Part shown: positions 44,590 through 53,014 of the stretch, one piece after another
Position numbering within the stretch: position 1 is the stretch's first letter
Layout of the letters: each line of letters begins with the position of its first letter
Origin: Mycobacterium sp. NBC_00419
Lineage (GTDB): Bacteria > Actinomycetota > Actinomycetes > Mycobacteriales > Mycobacteriaceae
NCBI RefSeq assembly: GCF_036023875.1
Contig: NZ_CP107931.1
Span: 992,001-1,056,000, forward strand
Length of the DNA: 64,000 bases
Direction of reading: 5' to 3'
Program-made: the position numbers and the translations under genes
Notes under the pieces: generated by a model
Database searches by the model: none
The model's input: only the letters and a program-made list of their open reading frames with translations
Told to the model about the DNA's origin: nothing

Positions 44590-44629
44590 TAGCTTTGGCG
44601 GCGGGTTGCCAGGGTAGGGGGTATTTACG

Positions 44630-46786
44630 GTGTCCGTCCTAGACCGCTACGAGCGGGTTTCCGATCGCCATCGCCGACGCGCCCGCCACGCCCACAAACG
44701 CCTCGACATTCAGGGTCTGCGCATGGTGGCGGTGCTGACGGTCTTCGCCGACCATCTGTGGGGATGGCCGAGCGGCGGCTATGTCGGAGTCGATGTGTTC
44801 TTTGTGATCTCGGGCTTTTTGATCACCGGCAACCTGCTGCGGATGGCTGAGACCACCGGCAATGTGTCGTTCACCGCGTTCTACTGGAATCGGGTTCGGC
44901 GCATCGTGCCTGCCGCGACAGTCACCCTGGCCATGACATGTGTGGCCGCGGTGTTGATCTTCCAGCCGTTCCGGGCGAAACAAGTCGGGCTGGACGCGTT
45001 CTACGCGTTCATCTTTATGTCGAACTGGCGCTTCGCAATTCAGGGCACCGACTACTTCAGCCAGGGCATCGCCGTTTCACCGATCCGCCATTTCTGGTCA
45101 CTGTCAATCGAGGAACAGTTCTATTTCGTCTGGCCCGCCCTCATCTTTGCGATCGGGGTGTTGGTAGCGCGGAAGGCGTGGCCGCATTCCAGGCGCATGT
45201 TCATCGCCGGTGTGGTGATGGCCGCGGTCGTGGCGACATCTCTCGGCTGGTCGATCTTCCAAACCGCAACAGCCCCGGCGTGGGCGTATTTCGACACGTT
45301 CGCTCGGGTCTGGGAGCTGGGCGCCGGCGCACTACTCGCGACATCAACGGGCTTGTTGGCGACGATCCCGCAGGCTGTGAAGCCGATCCTGTCGTGGGTG
45401 GGGCTCGGTTTGATCGCCACCAGCCTGCTCCTGCTGCACGACGCCACCGTCGGCTTCCCCGCGCCGTGGGCATTGCTCCCGGTTGTGGGGTCGGGGTTGG
45501 TGATCGCCGCCGGTGTCGGCCGGGAACCCCGCTATCAAGACTTTCTGCGGAACCCGATCAGTACTTACATCGGCGATATCTCTTACTCGCTGTATCTAGT
45601 CCACTGGCCGATCATCGTGTTCGCCGGGTCGCTAATGGAGCCTGGCGTCTATTACTCAGTAGTGGTGGTGGCGCTGAGTTTCGCGCTGGCGATCACCTCG
45701 TACCATTGCGTGGAAGACCCTCTACGCCGGGTCAATTCAGCGAAAATCCGGCAGACCGTGCGGGACGTGAGGCGGGGCCGCTACAGCCCGGCACGATCCA
45801 GCCAGGCGATGATGACCGCCGCGGTAGGCCTGCTGACGGTGGCGACCCTCGCAATTCTGATGCAACCAGTGAGACCTTCGGCTGCACCACCGGATCTAGC
45901 AACCGCCGACAACCCACTCACCCAGTCGGGTGGCCATCAGCTTGGGCCGTTGGTGACCGCGCTGCAAAATGACATCGTCGCAGCGTTGAAGGCTGAACAG
46001 TGGCCCCAATTCGCCCCACCGGCCGACACAATCATCAACGGCGACATCGCCGAAGCCGACGTGAAAGCTTGCGGAGCACCAACATCCGACAAACCCTGCA
46101 CGTGGGGCGATCCCGCCGCCCACACCCATGCCGTGTTGATCGGGGACTCCATCGCCATGTCCTATCTCGGCCCGCTGCATGACATCGCAAACACAACCGG
46201 TAGTCAAATCCAGGTGCACAACGAGGCTGAATACTTCTGCTATTTCATCGACGCGGCGATCACCGGTCAGGACGAGAAACTGGCCGACGCCTGCCCAGCC
46301 CGCAAACAACGCGCCGTGAACTACATCAACGCCAACAAGCCCGACGTGGTGTTCATCTCCCACTCCTACGGCGCGAAACAGATCGCCGGTACCGACCGCA
46401 ACATCACCGCTCAGGAGTGGGCTCAATCGATGCGTAAGTTCATTGATTCGTTTCGGGGCAGCGTGAAAAAGATTGTGTTCTTAGCTCCACCACCTGCTGA
46501 CATTGTTATGAGCAAATGCTATGGGGTAGCCGCGAATAAGCCCCCCGACTGTGTAGGCAAAGTGTTGGAAGGCTGGCACCAGATGGCTGAAGCCGAACGG
46601 GATCTGGCCACCGCCATCAGCGGAACTTGGGTGGACCCGCGGCTGTGGTTCTGCTTCGAGGAACGCTGCCCCAGCTTCGTCGACACAATCATCACCAAAG
46701 CCGACTGGGCACACATGTCCCCGCCCTACGCCAAACACATCACACCGGTGATCGACGAATCACTACGGGCCGCGGGCATCTACTGA
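44630..46786 (+). CDS. AT3 (OafA/YrhL-type) membrane acyltransferase fused to SGNH domain
   Basis: The 718-residue product starts at GTG with AGGGTAGGGGG upstream. N-terminal half: about ten hydrophobic helices with the family signatures DIQGLRMVAVLTVFADH (catalytic His), GGYVGVDVFFVISGFLITG and HFWSLSIEEQFYFVWP. The C-terminal half (about 420-718) is an extracytoplasmic SGNH domain with VLIGDSIAMSYLGPL and the block V equivalent ADWAHMSPPYA. Two-domain enzymes of this type transfer acetyl groups across the membrane onto surface polysaccharide, peptidoglycan or lipid glycans. The target here is unknown. It probably forms an operon with the SGNH hydrolase just upstream. Confidence 0.9.
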   Translation: MSVLDRYERVSDRHRRRARHAHKRLDIQGLRMVAVLTVFADHLWGWPSGGYVGVDVFFVISGFLITGNLLRMAETTGNVSFTAFYWNRVRRIVPAATVTLAMTCVAAVLIFQPFRAKQVGLDAFYAFIFMSNWRFAIQGTDYFSQGIAVSPIRHFWSLSIEEQFYFVWPALIFAIGVLVARKAWPHSRRMFIAGVVMAAVVATSLGWSIFQTATAPAWAYFDTFARVWELGAGALLATSTGLLATIPQAVKPILSWVGLGLIATSLLLLHDATVGFPAPWALLPVVGSGLVIAAGVGREPRYQDFLRNPISTYIGDISYSLYLVHWPIIVFAGSLMEPGVYYSVVVVALSFALAITSYHCVEDPLRRVNSAKIRQTVRDVRRGRYSPARSSQAMMTAAVGLLTVATLAILMQPVRPSAAPPDLATADNPLTQSGGHQLGPLVTALQNDIVAALKAEQWPQFAPPADTIINGDIAEADVKACGAPTSDKPCTWGDPAAHTHAVLIGDSIAMSYLGPLHDIANTTGSQIQVHNEAEYFCYFIDAAITGQDEKLADACPARKQRAVNYINANKPDVVFISHSYGAKQIAGTDRNITAQEWAQSMRKFIDSFRGSVKKIVFLAPPPADIVMSKCYGVAANKPPDCVGKVLEGWHQMAEAERDLATAISGTWVDPRLWFCFEERCPSFVDTIITKADWAHMSPPYAKHITPVIDESLRAAGIY

Positions 46787-46955
46787 AGTAGAAGCTCGCC
46801 CCACCGGGCCCGAAGGCCAGCGGGGTGATTGCCCGCGAGGATGTCGGACTACGAGCGGCAAGGCAACGCGCCGCACCGCCCAGTGCGTATCTGGCGTCAA
46901 ATACGACGCAGTTGTCGATCCATCCCGTGATCACCGGCACCGGCCCGCACTGAGG

Positions 46956-47777
46956 TCAGCCTGCAACGTGTAGACGCGTTTGGTGTGGCGCGGGGCGTTT
47001 CGCGGTGTCAGGAGAGCGTCCATTCCTGGCCGATCGGGCCGCCGCCGCCTTGCGGCCATTGTCGGCCGCACCCGCGATGTTCGCCTGTGCGGCATCGGCA
47101 GCCTTAGGCAGGCTGGCAACACGACTTCCGGCCTTCCGGATTGCGGTTGGGTGACCTGGCCTGGTCAGCGTCCGCCGGCCGGTAGTGGCATGAGCCTTCG
47201 CGACGGCGGGAATGCTCGAAGCGGATCGGACCGTCCCCGTCGTGGTTGCAGAAGCACTAGGCGCCGCAGAGAGTGCGAAGGCCAGGGGAAGCGGCATGCT
47301 GATGAAATTGATCAGGCCGGCTTGGATACCTGCGATTAGCGCGCCTAATGGATTTCCGCGGAACATTGGATTTTTCAGGGTGACGGAAGTCCAAACGATG
47401 ATGTTGATCGGCAGCGTGATCGGAAAGGCCACGTACCACAGCGGGAGAAGGATCGGCAACAGCGCCAGGTTAAGGAGTGAGGAGGCTGCGGCCCGAGGTG
47501 AGCTGGACTGGCGACCCGACGCCGTGATTGGACCCGCCGACGATGGCTCAGCCGACGTGTTTGCGAAGATCGAACCCGAACGGTTCTGGGCGGCCGCCGC
47601 CCTTACCTCGGTCGTAGCGAAAACGGCTAACTGGACTGCGGCCCGTTCTCCACGAATTGCACCCTGGTGCTTCGGAACAGGCGGGACTGCGATCAAACCT
47701 GCCAACACGACTGCCGCACTCCCCGCCGCGACAAGTGGCGTCTGGCGGGAAAGCCACCAGTCGGAAGGATTCGTCAT
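46956..47777 (-). CDS. Hypothetical membrane/exported protein, Ala/Ser-rich
   Basis: The 273-residue product starts MTNPSDWWLSRQTPLV with AGAAAGG 6 nt upstream; an in-frame start 93 nt earlier is rejected. Hydrophobic segments: about 15-33 (signal or anchor), LNLALLPILLPLWYVAFPIT with INIIVWTSVTL (about 100-130), and GIQAGLINFISMPLPLAFAL (about 145-165). The C-terminal ~90 residues are low-complexity, basic and Ala-rich (ARNGRSPDTAKRPAPH). No family is recognised. It converges with the acyltransferase and is divergent from the CmcI-like gene. Confidence 0.6.
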   Translation of the reverse strand: MTNPSDWWLSRQTPLVAAGSAAVVLAGLIAVPPVPKHQGAIRGERAAVQLAVFATTEVRAAAAQNRSGSIFANTSAEPSSAGPITASGRQSSSPRAAASSLLNLALLPILLPLWYVAFPITLPINIIVWTSVTLKNPMFRGNPLGALIAGIQAGLINFISMPLPLAFALSAAPSASATTTGTVRSASSIPAVAKAHATTGRRTLTRPGHPTAIRKAGSRVASLPKAADAAQANIAGAADNGRKAAAARSARNGRSPDTAKRPAPHQTRLHVAG

Positions 47778-48000
47778 CTTCAACCTTTCTTTGCGTCTAC
47801 AAGCAATTTTTGACGTGCACCGGTCCCCCAGATGGAGAAACCCACCGATTCGTCCATACTTCACAGGCAAATCTCAGATGCCGGCTCTGGCGAACCCCAT
47901 GGCTGCCGTATAACGCACGCTGAAGTGAGTCCGGCGTTCGAACTCCTGAAGACTCCAAACCGACCCTAGATCCGAAATGCAGCCCAAGACAGGCTTGCCA

Positions 48001-48019
48001 TTTGTCCACTTTGGACAAA
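48001..48019. promoter_or_regulatory. Operator-like palindrome upstream of the CmcI-type methyltransferase
   Basis: TTTGTCCA-CTT-TGGACAAA has perfect 8-bp arms with a 3-nt centre. It sits in a 344-bp divergent gap (47778-48121) that contains no gene, about 103 bp before the methyltransferase GTG and 224 bp from the start of the divergent gene. The remaining gap sequence shows no other clear signal. Confidence 0.5.
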
Positions 48020-48121
48020 GCCGGCAAACAATGAAGGCCACAATACGGTCATATGGTAGGAATCTGGCTGAACAGGCCGACCAGTTGCCTGAATGCCAAC
48101 TTCCCGGGGAGGGAAACACAG

Positions 48122-48871
48122 GTGACAGCGGTACGTACCAGCAGCAGCCCGCGACCGAACGTCGTCAAGACGACGCTGAAATCGGTGCGCAGTGTCGCCC
48201 GATCGGCCTTGGCGATCTTCGTATATGAACCGACGGGCGCCGAGCCCGAGGAATACAACAAGTGGTACTACAACACCTTCGTTTGGCGGAAAACCTCGTG
48301 GATGGGCGTGACCACCTGGAAGTCCGTCAGCGACATGTGGAACTACCAAGAAATTCTCTGTGACGTAAAACCTTCCCTCGTTATCGAGTTCGGCAGCAAC
48401 CAAGGCGGCTCAGCGCTCTTCTTTGCCAGCGTGATGCGCCAAATCGGCAAGCCGTTCAAGGTGTTGTCTGTCGATATCGACCACAAACCGCTGGCTCCCG
48501 CCGCCCGCAAGGATCCCGACATCATCTTCGTGGAGTCGTCGTCCACCGACCCGAAGATCGCCGAGCAGATCGAACGCCTCAAGAGCGAATACCCCGGGCC
48601 GATCTTCGCCATCCTCGACAGCGACCACACCAAGGATCACGTGCTCGGCGAGATGAAACTCCTTCGTCCGCTGCTGTCCTCGGGTGACTACCTCTTGGTG
48701 GAGGATTCGATCGTCAACGGTCACCCGGTCCTCCCCGGCTGGGGCCCGGGACCGTATGAGGCCATCGAGGCCTACGAAGCCGAATTCCCCGACGACTACA
48801 CCCATGACGTCGAGCGCGAGAACAAGTTCGGCTTCACCTTCGCGCCGAACGGCTTCCTCATCCGCAAGTAA
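48122..48871 (+). CDS. CmcI-type (cephalosporin hydroxylase family) methyltransferase
   Basis: The 249-residue product starts at GTG ((M)TAVRTSSSPRPNVVKTTLK) with GGGGAGGG 8 nt upstream. The family features are visible: TTWKSVSDMWNYQEILCDVK, LVIEFGSNQGGSALFFA (SAM motif), KVLSVDIDHKP and IFAILDSDHTKDHVLGEMK, then DYLLVEDSIVNGHP. Relatives in mycobacteria are rhamnosyl O-methyltransferases of phenolic glycolipids and glycopeptidolipids. A surface-glycolipid role is therefore plausible but cannot be fixed from sequence. There is no membrane segment. Confidence 0.85.
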   Translation: MTAVRTSSSPRPNVVKTTLKSVRSVARSALAIFVYEPTGAEPEEYNKWYYNTFVWRKTSWMGVTTWKSVSDMWNYQEILCDVKPSLVIEFGSNQGGSALFFASVMRQIGKPFKVLSVDIDHKPLAPAARKDPDIIFVESSSTDPKIAEQIERLKSEYPGPIFAILDSDHTKDHVLGEMKLLRPLLSSGDYLLVEDSIVNGHPVLPGWGPGPYEAIEAYEAEFPDDYTHDVERENKFGFTFAPNGFLIRK

Positions 48872-48992
48872 CCCGCTCCCGCAGCGACGTCAGTGGCTAA
48901 TTGACACCCCCGTCAGGCTTGACCGCACCGCCGGGCACTGAAAGCATTGTGACGTTCGTCACTTGACGACGCCGCAGCTCGAGGGGGCAGCC

Positions 48993-50093
48993 ATGACCAC
49001 AAAAGACCAGTACACCGAGGTCCCCGACCCCTACTTCTGGAAGGTGCCCAGCGCCGGCGACGCTCGCTTCACCTGGGAGTACGACGAGGGACGCGAGCGG
49101 CTTCTCTCGCTCTACCAAAAGGGCAAGGACAAGCAGTGGGACGCCCAGTCGCGCATCGACTGGAGCCAGGACGTCGACCCGATGAATCCGGTCGGACTGC
49201 CCGACGAGTTCCATCCACTGTTCGGCAGTCCCATGTGGGAATCCGCAAACGACGCGCGTCGCGCCGAGATGCGCCAGCACTCGCAAGCCTGGCAGTTCTC
49301 CCAGTTCCTGCACGGCGAGCAGGGCGCGATGGTGTGCGCGGCCAAGATCGTCGAGGTGGTCCCGGACCTGGACGCGAAGTTCTACGCGGCCACCCAGACC
49401 ATGGATGAGGCCCGGCACGTCGAGGCGTTCTCGCGGTTCCTGCAGGAGAAGGTCGAGTTGGTCTACCCGGTCAACAAGAACCTGACCGCGCTGCTGGAGG
49501 ACACGTTGCGCGACTCCCGCTGGGACATGCCCTACCTCGGGATGCAGGTGCTCATCGAGGGACTGGCACTGGCCGCCTTCGGCACGCTGCGCGACCTGGC
49601 GGCGCCGGACTCGCTGGCCAAGCAGTTGCTGGCCTACGTCATGCAGGACGAGGCACGCCACGTCGCCTTCGGGCGAATTTCCTTGAAGGACTACTACTCC
49701 GAGCTCACCGATGCCGAACGCGACGAGCGCGAAGAGTTCGTCGTCGACGCCTGCTACCTGATGCGCGACAGGTTCCGCGGCGAGGAGGTCTTCGACACGC
49801 TGGGGCTCGATGTGAAGGCGTGCACCGAGTGGGTGGACACCTCGCCGTTGATGGTCCAGTTCCGCTCACACCTGTTCAGTCGCATCGTGCCGATCGTCAA
49901 AGACATCGGCTTGTGGGGCGACAAGGTGCAAAAAGCCTTCCGGGACATGGGTGTTCACGAACTGGGTGGCCTGGACATCGAGGTGTTGATGAAGGCCGAC
50001 GAGGACCAGGCCGAGGAACTGGACAAGGCACATGCCGAGATGGCGAGCCGCGTACTCGAGGTGGACCAGGTGATCGCCGCGGGCGCCGGCTAG
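48993..50093 (+). CDS. Ferritin-like diiron oxidase-type protein
   Basis: The 366-residue product starts MTTKDQYTEVPDPYFW; GAGGGGG 7 nt upstream supports ATG 48993. A four-helix diiron site is evident: FLHGEQGAMVCAAKIV (first Glu), TMDEARHVEAFSRF (Glu-x-x-His), LIEGLALAAFGTL (Glu), and MQDEARHVAFGRI (Glu-x-x-His). Two DEARH repeats are typical of ribonucleotide-reductase-R2-like and N-oxygenase-like oxidases. The length exceeds R2lox proteins (about 310), and no tyrosine-radical partner gene is nearby. It is cytoplasmic; the substrate is unknown. Confidence 0.82.
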   Translation: MTTKDQYTEVPDPYFWKVPSAGDARFTWEYDEGRERLLSLYQKGKDKQWDAQSRIDWSQDVDPMNPVGLPDEFHPLFGSPMWESANDARRAEMRQHSQAWQFSQFLHGEQGAMVCAAKIVEVVPDLDAKFYAATQTMDEARHVEAFSRFLQEKVELVYPVNKNLTALLEDTLRDSRWDMPYLGMQVLIEGLALAAFGTLRDLAAPDSLAKQLLAYVMQDEARHVAFGRISLKDYYSELTDAERDEREEFVVDACYLMRDRFRGEEVFDTLGLDVKACTEWVDTSPLMVQFRSHLFSRIVPIVKDIGLWGDKVQKAFRDMGVHELGGLDIEVLMKADEDQAEELDKAHAEMASRVLEVDQVIAAGAG

Positions 50094-50173
50094 GCCCGAT
50101 GTCACCATAGCGCGACGGCGCGGCGTCGCGGTCGCTACATTCAGAGACTAATTGCGACTATGGCGGGACCCCC

Positions 50174-51640
50174 ATGACGGAAGTTTCGCCGGACGCGCAC
50201 GATGCCGACGAGTTGTGCGAAGACTGCGGCTACGAACCCGAACTAGCGCGGACACTCGGATCATTTCAGGTGTTCGCGGTGTCCTTCGCGTTCATCTCGG
50301 TGGCGGTGGGAATCTTCGGAACCTACGACAACGTCTTGACCAACTCGGGCCCGGTCGGGATCTGGCTGTGGCCCGTCGTCGCCGTGGGTCAGACGTTGAT
50401 CGCACTCGTGATCGCCCAATTCGCCGCCCGCATCCCGCTCAGCGGCTCGTCCTACCAATGGGCCTCGCGGCTCGCCAACCCGAAGATCGGCTGGTTCTTC
50501 GGCTGGTTGAGCTTCTGCTACTTGGTAATCGGAGTCGTGGCCGTCGACAACGCGTTGGCCAACACCGCACTCATGCCCCTGCTCGGAATGGCCGAAGACC
50601 AGACGACCGCCCGCGTGATCACGGTCGCGATGCTGCTTGCTCAGGCCGTCCTGGTCATCGCCTCCACGCGCATCGTCGGGTTGATCACCTCGGCTGCGGT
50701 GGGCCTCGAGTTGATCATCGTGGTGGTGCTGACGATCGCCCTGTTCATCGCCGTCGCCGTCACGGGTGGCGGCTCAGCAGGCAACCTCACCTCACGCGGT
50801 GTCGCCGAGGGCGCCAGTGACTACTTCGCCATCGGTGGCGGCCTGATGGCCGCGATGATCATGGGCATCGCCACGCTGGTCGGCTTCGACGCCGCGGCCA
50901 ATATGGCAGAGGAGGCCAAGGACCCCTTCCGCAGCGTCCCGCGTGCGATCGTGGGATCAGTTGTGGCGGCAGGGGTTTTGGGGCTGGTGTTCGCGATAGC
51001 GCTCACCATCGCGATCAAGGACATTCCTCGCATCACCGCCACCGAATCGCCTGTCGCAATGATCCTGCGCGATCAACTCGGCGTCGTGATGGAGCGCTCG
51101 CTACTCGTCGCGATCGTGATCGCCTTCTTCGGCGCCGGACTGGTGACGCTGGCCACCTGTGCCCGAATGGTCTTCGCGATGGCGCGCGACGACCGCTTCC
51201 CCGCACCGCGGCTGATGCAGCGAGTCAACCCGCGAACGCACACCCCGATTCCAGCGACCATCCTGATCGTCGTGCTGGGAGTCGCGTTGATGGCCGCGGT
51301 CCCCGGCGACGCCCTCCTCGAACTGCTAACCGTTGGTGGGCTCATCGGGGCGGTTCTCTACGGCGCAATCGTCGTCTTGTACCTGACGGTGCGAAAGCGG
51401 TTGGGCCGCCAGGAGGACGCCTTCGACATCGGCCGATTCGAGATGCCGGTCGCCATCGGCGCGCTGGTCTGGTCGGCAATCGTCGTGTTCATCCTGGTCT
51501 CGCCGCGGGAGGCCCGCACGGCAGTGTTCCTGGCGATCGGCATCGTTCTCGCCGGCGGTGTGTACTTCGCGTACCTGTTCGTCACCAATCGAGAGGTACT
51601 CGACACCGAGCCCGGAGACGTTGATGTCTTCAAGCACTGA
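50174..51640 (+). CDS. APC-superfamily amino acid permease
   Basis: The 488-residue product has about 12 transmembrane helices. It begins with an acidic tail MTEVSPDAHDADELCEDCG and enters the fold at GSFQVFAVSFAFISVAVG. ARIPLSGSSYQWASRLANPK and GFDAAANMAEEAKDPFRSVP match the amino-acid/polyamine/choline transporter family (GABA- or ethanolamine-type branch). The 17-nt overlap with the flavoprotein gene indicates one transcript: import of an amine or amino acid followed by oxidation is a reasonable inference. Confidence 0.88.
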   Translation: MTEVSPDAHDADELCEDCGYEPELARTLGSFQVFAVSFAFISVAVGIFGTYDNVLTNSGPVGIWLWPVVAVGQTLIALVIAQFAARIPLSGSSYQWASRLANPKIGWFFGWLSFCYLVIGVVAVDNALANTALMPLLGMAEDQTTARVITVAMLLAQAVLVIASTRIVGLITSAAVGLELIIVVVLTIALFIAVAVTGGGSAGNLTSRGVAEGASDYFAIGGGLMAAMIMGIATLVGFDAAANMAEEAKDPFRSVPRAIVGSVVAAGVLGLVFAIALTIAIKDIPRITATESPVAMILRDQLGVVMERSLLVAIVIAFFGAGLVTLATCARMVFAMARDDRFPAPRLMQRVNPRTHTPIPATILIVVLGVALMAAVPGDALLELLTVGGLIGAVLYGAIVVLYLTVRKRLGRQEDAFDIGRFEMPVAIGALVWSAIVVFILVSPREARTAVFLAIGIVLAGGVYFAYLFVTNREVLDTEPGDVDVFKH

Positions 51641-52991
51641 TGCTCTGACGGGTCGGGTTGTCCGACAGGGTGATTCGGGCTATGACATCGCGCGCACCGG
51701 CTGGAACCACCTGTACTCGAGCCACCCCGAGGCGGTCGTGTTCTGCGCCGACACCGCCGACGTGGTCAACGCCCTTGCGTGGGGCCGGCGGCACAACAGG
51801 CCGATCCGGGTGCGTAGCGGCCGGCACAGCCTGGAGGGTTGGTCCAACGTCGACGGCGGGCTTGTCATCGACGTGAGCGGTATCAAATCGGCCGAGATCG
51901 ACGCCACCGCAGGAACGGCCACGGTGGGCGCGGGACTCAATCAGTTGGAGGCGGTGACCGCCCTGGGCCGGGCCGGTCTGGCCGCACCCACCGGCACCGA
52001 GGGTGGCGTGGGACTGGTGGGCGCCACGCTGGGCGGCGGTTTCGGGCTTCTGACTCGCAAGCTCGGGATGGCGTCGGACAATCTTCTGGCCGCCGAAGTG
52101 GTCGTCGCCCCCGCCGGCGGCGGCGCGGCGGTGGTCGTCGCCGACGCGTCGCACAACACCGACCTGCTATGGGCACTGCGCGGCGCAGGCAACGGCAATT
52201 TCGGGATCGTCACGTCACTGACCTACGCGGTGCACCCGTTGTCACAGGCCACCTACATCACCGCAACCTGGCCCGGCCTACACGATCTGCCCGCCGTGTT
52301 CGAGGCCTGGCAACGCAGCGCCCCGTACGCCGACCACCGGCTCACCAGCCAGCTGGAAATCCGCCCACACGAGATCATGCTTGTCGGCGCACTCGCTCCC
52401 GGGTCGCAGACCGAGGCGATCCAGCTGCTGGACTCGATTCTGTGCGTCGGCGCACCGGTCATCACAGCCCGCGAAGGCGGTTGGGCGGACATCTATGCGG
52501 GATTCCAGATCCCCACCGAGAACGAACCGGCGAACTGGAAGTTCCTGTCGCAGTTCATGACCGAACCGTTTCCCGCTGAGGCGATCCGGGTGGTGGGCGA
52601 CTTCATGTCACGAGCCCCGACCCCGGAGTGCAACTATTTCACCAACGCCTTCGGTGGCGCGGTCACCAGCAGCGAGCCCGCCGGCGGCTCGGTGTTCGCC
52701 CACCGCGACGCGCTGTTCTACGCCGAGCCCGGCGCGGCGTGGGGCCAGCGGGGTGGCACCCCGGCATCCTCCGACCCGCTGACGGCACCGTGCCAGGCGT
52801 GGATCGCCGAGTTCGGGGAAGCGTTGAGCCCCTTTGCCAATGGCGCTTACGTCAACGTTCCCAATGCCGGTATGCCGCAGTTCGAGGCTGCCTACTGGGG
52901 AACGAACGTCGAGCGTCTACGCACGGTCAAGGCGGCCTACGACCCCGACGGCGTCTTCAGCTTCGAGCAAGGATTGACCCTGCCGGCCTGA
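51624..52991 (+). CDS. FAD-linked oxidase of the BBE/VAO type
   Basis: The 455-residue product starts MSSSTDALTGRVVRQGD within the permease 3' end, with GGAG 7 nt upstream. The FAD domain shows PIRVRSGRHSLEGWSN (His for 8-alpha FAD attachment, near residue 69) and GLVGATLGGGFGLLTRKLG. The second covalent Cys of bicovalent BBE enzymes is not apparent in that loop. The C-terminal BBE motif YVNVPNAGMPQFEAAYWG with RLRTVKAAYDPDGVFSF is intact. It would oxidise an amine or alcohol using oxygen. There is no Sec signal, so it is cytoplasmic. Confidence 0.87.
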   Translation: MSSSTDALTGRVVRQGDSGYDIARTGWNHLYSSHPEAVVFCADTADVVNALAWGRRHNRPIRVRSGRHSLEGWSNVDGGLVIDVSGIKSAEIDATAGTATVGAGLNQLEAVTALGRAGLAAPTGTEGGVGLVGATLGGGFGLLTRKLGMASDNLLAAEVVVAPAGGGAAVVVADASHNTDLLWALRGAGNGNFGIVTSLTYAVHPLSQATYITATWPGLHDLPAVFEAWQRSAPYADHRLTSQLEIRPHEIMLVGALAPGSQTEAIQLLDSILCVGAPVITAREGGWADIYAGFQIPTENEPANWKFLSQFMTEPFPAEAIRVVGDFMSRAPTPECNYFTNAFGGAVTSSEPAGGSVFAHRDALFYAEPGAAWGQRGGTPASSDPLTAPCQAWIAEFGEALSPFANGAYVNVPNAGMPQFEAAYWGTNVERLRTVKAAYDPDGVFSFEQGLTLPA

Positions 52992-53000
52992 GGAGCGGAC

Positions 53001-53006
53001 TACGCT
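53001..53006 (+). promoter_or_regulatory. -10 box for leaderless FAD-oxidase transcript
   Basis: TACGCT lies 8 nt before ATG 53015. The AGGAG at 52990-52995 is too far (about 20 nt) to serve that ATG, so this gene may have its own leaderless promoter within an otherwise co-directional run. Confidence 0.45.
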
Positions 53007-53014
53007 GGGCGCAC

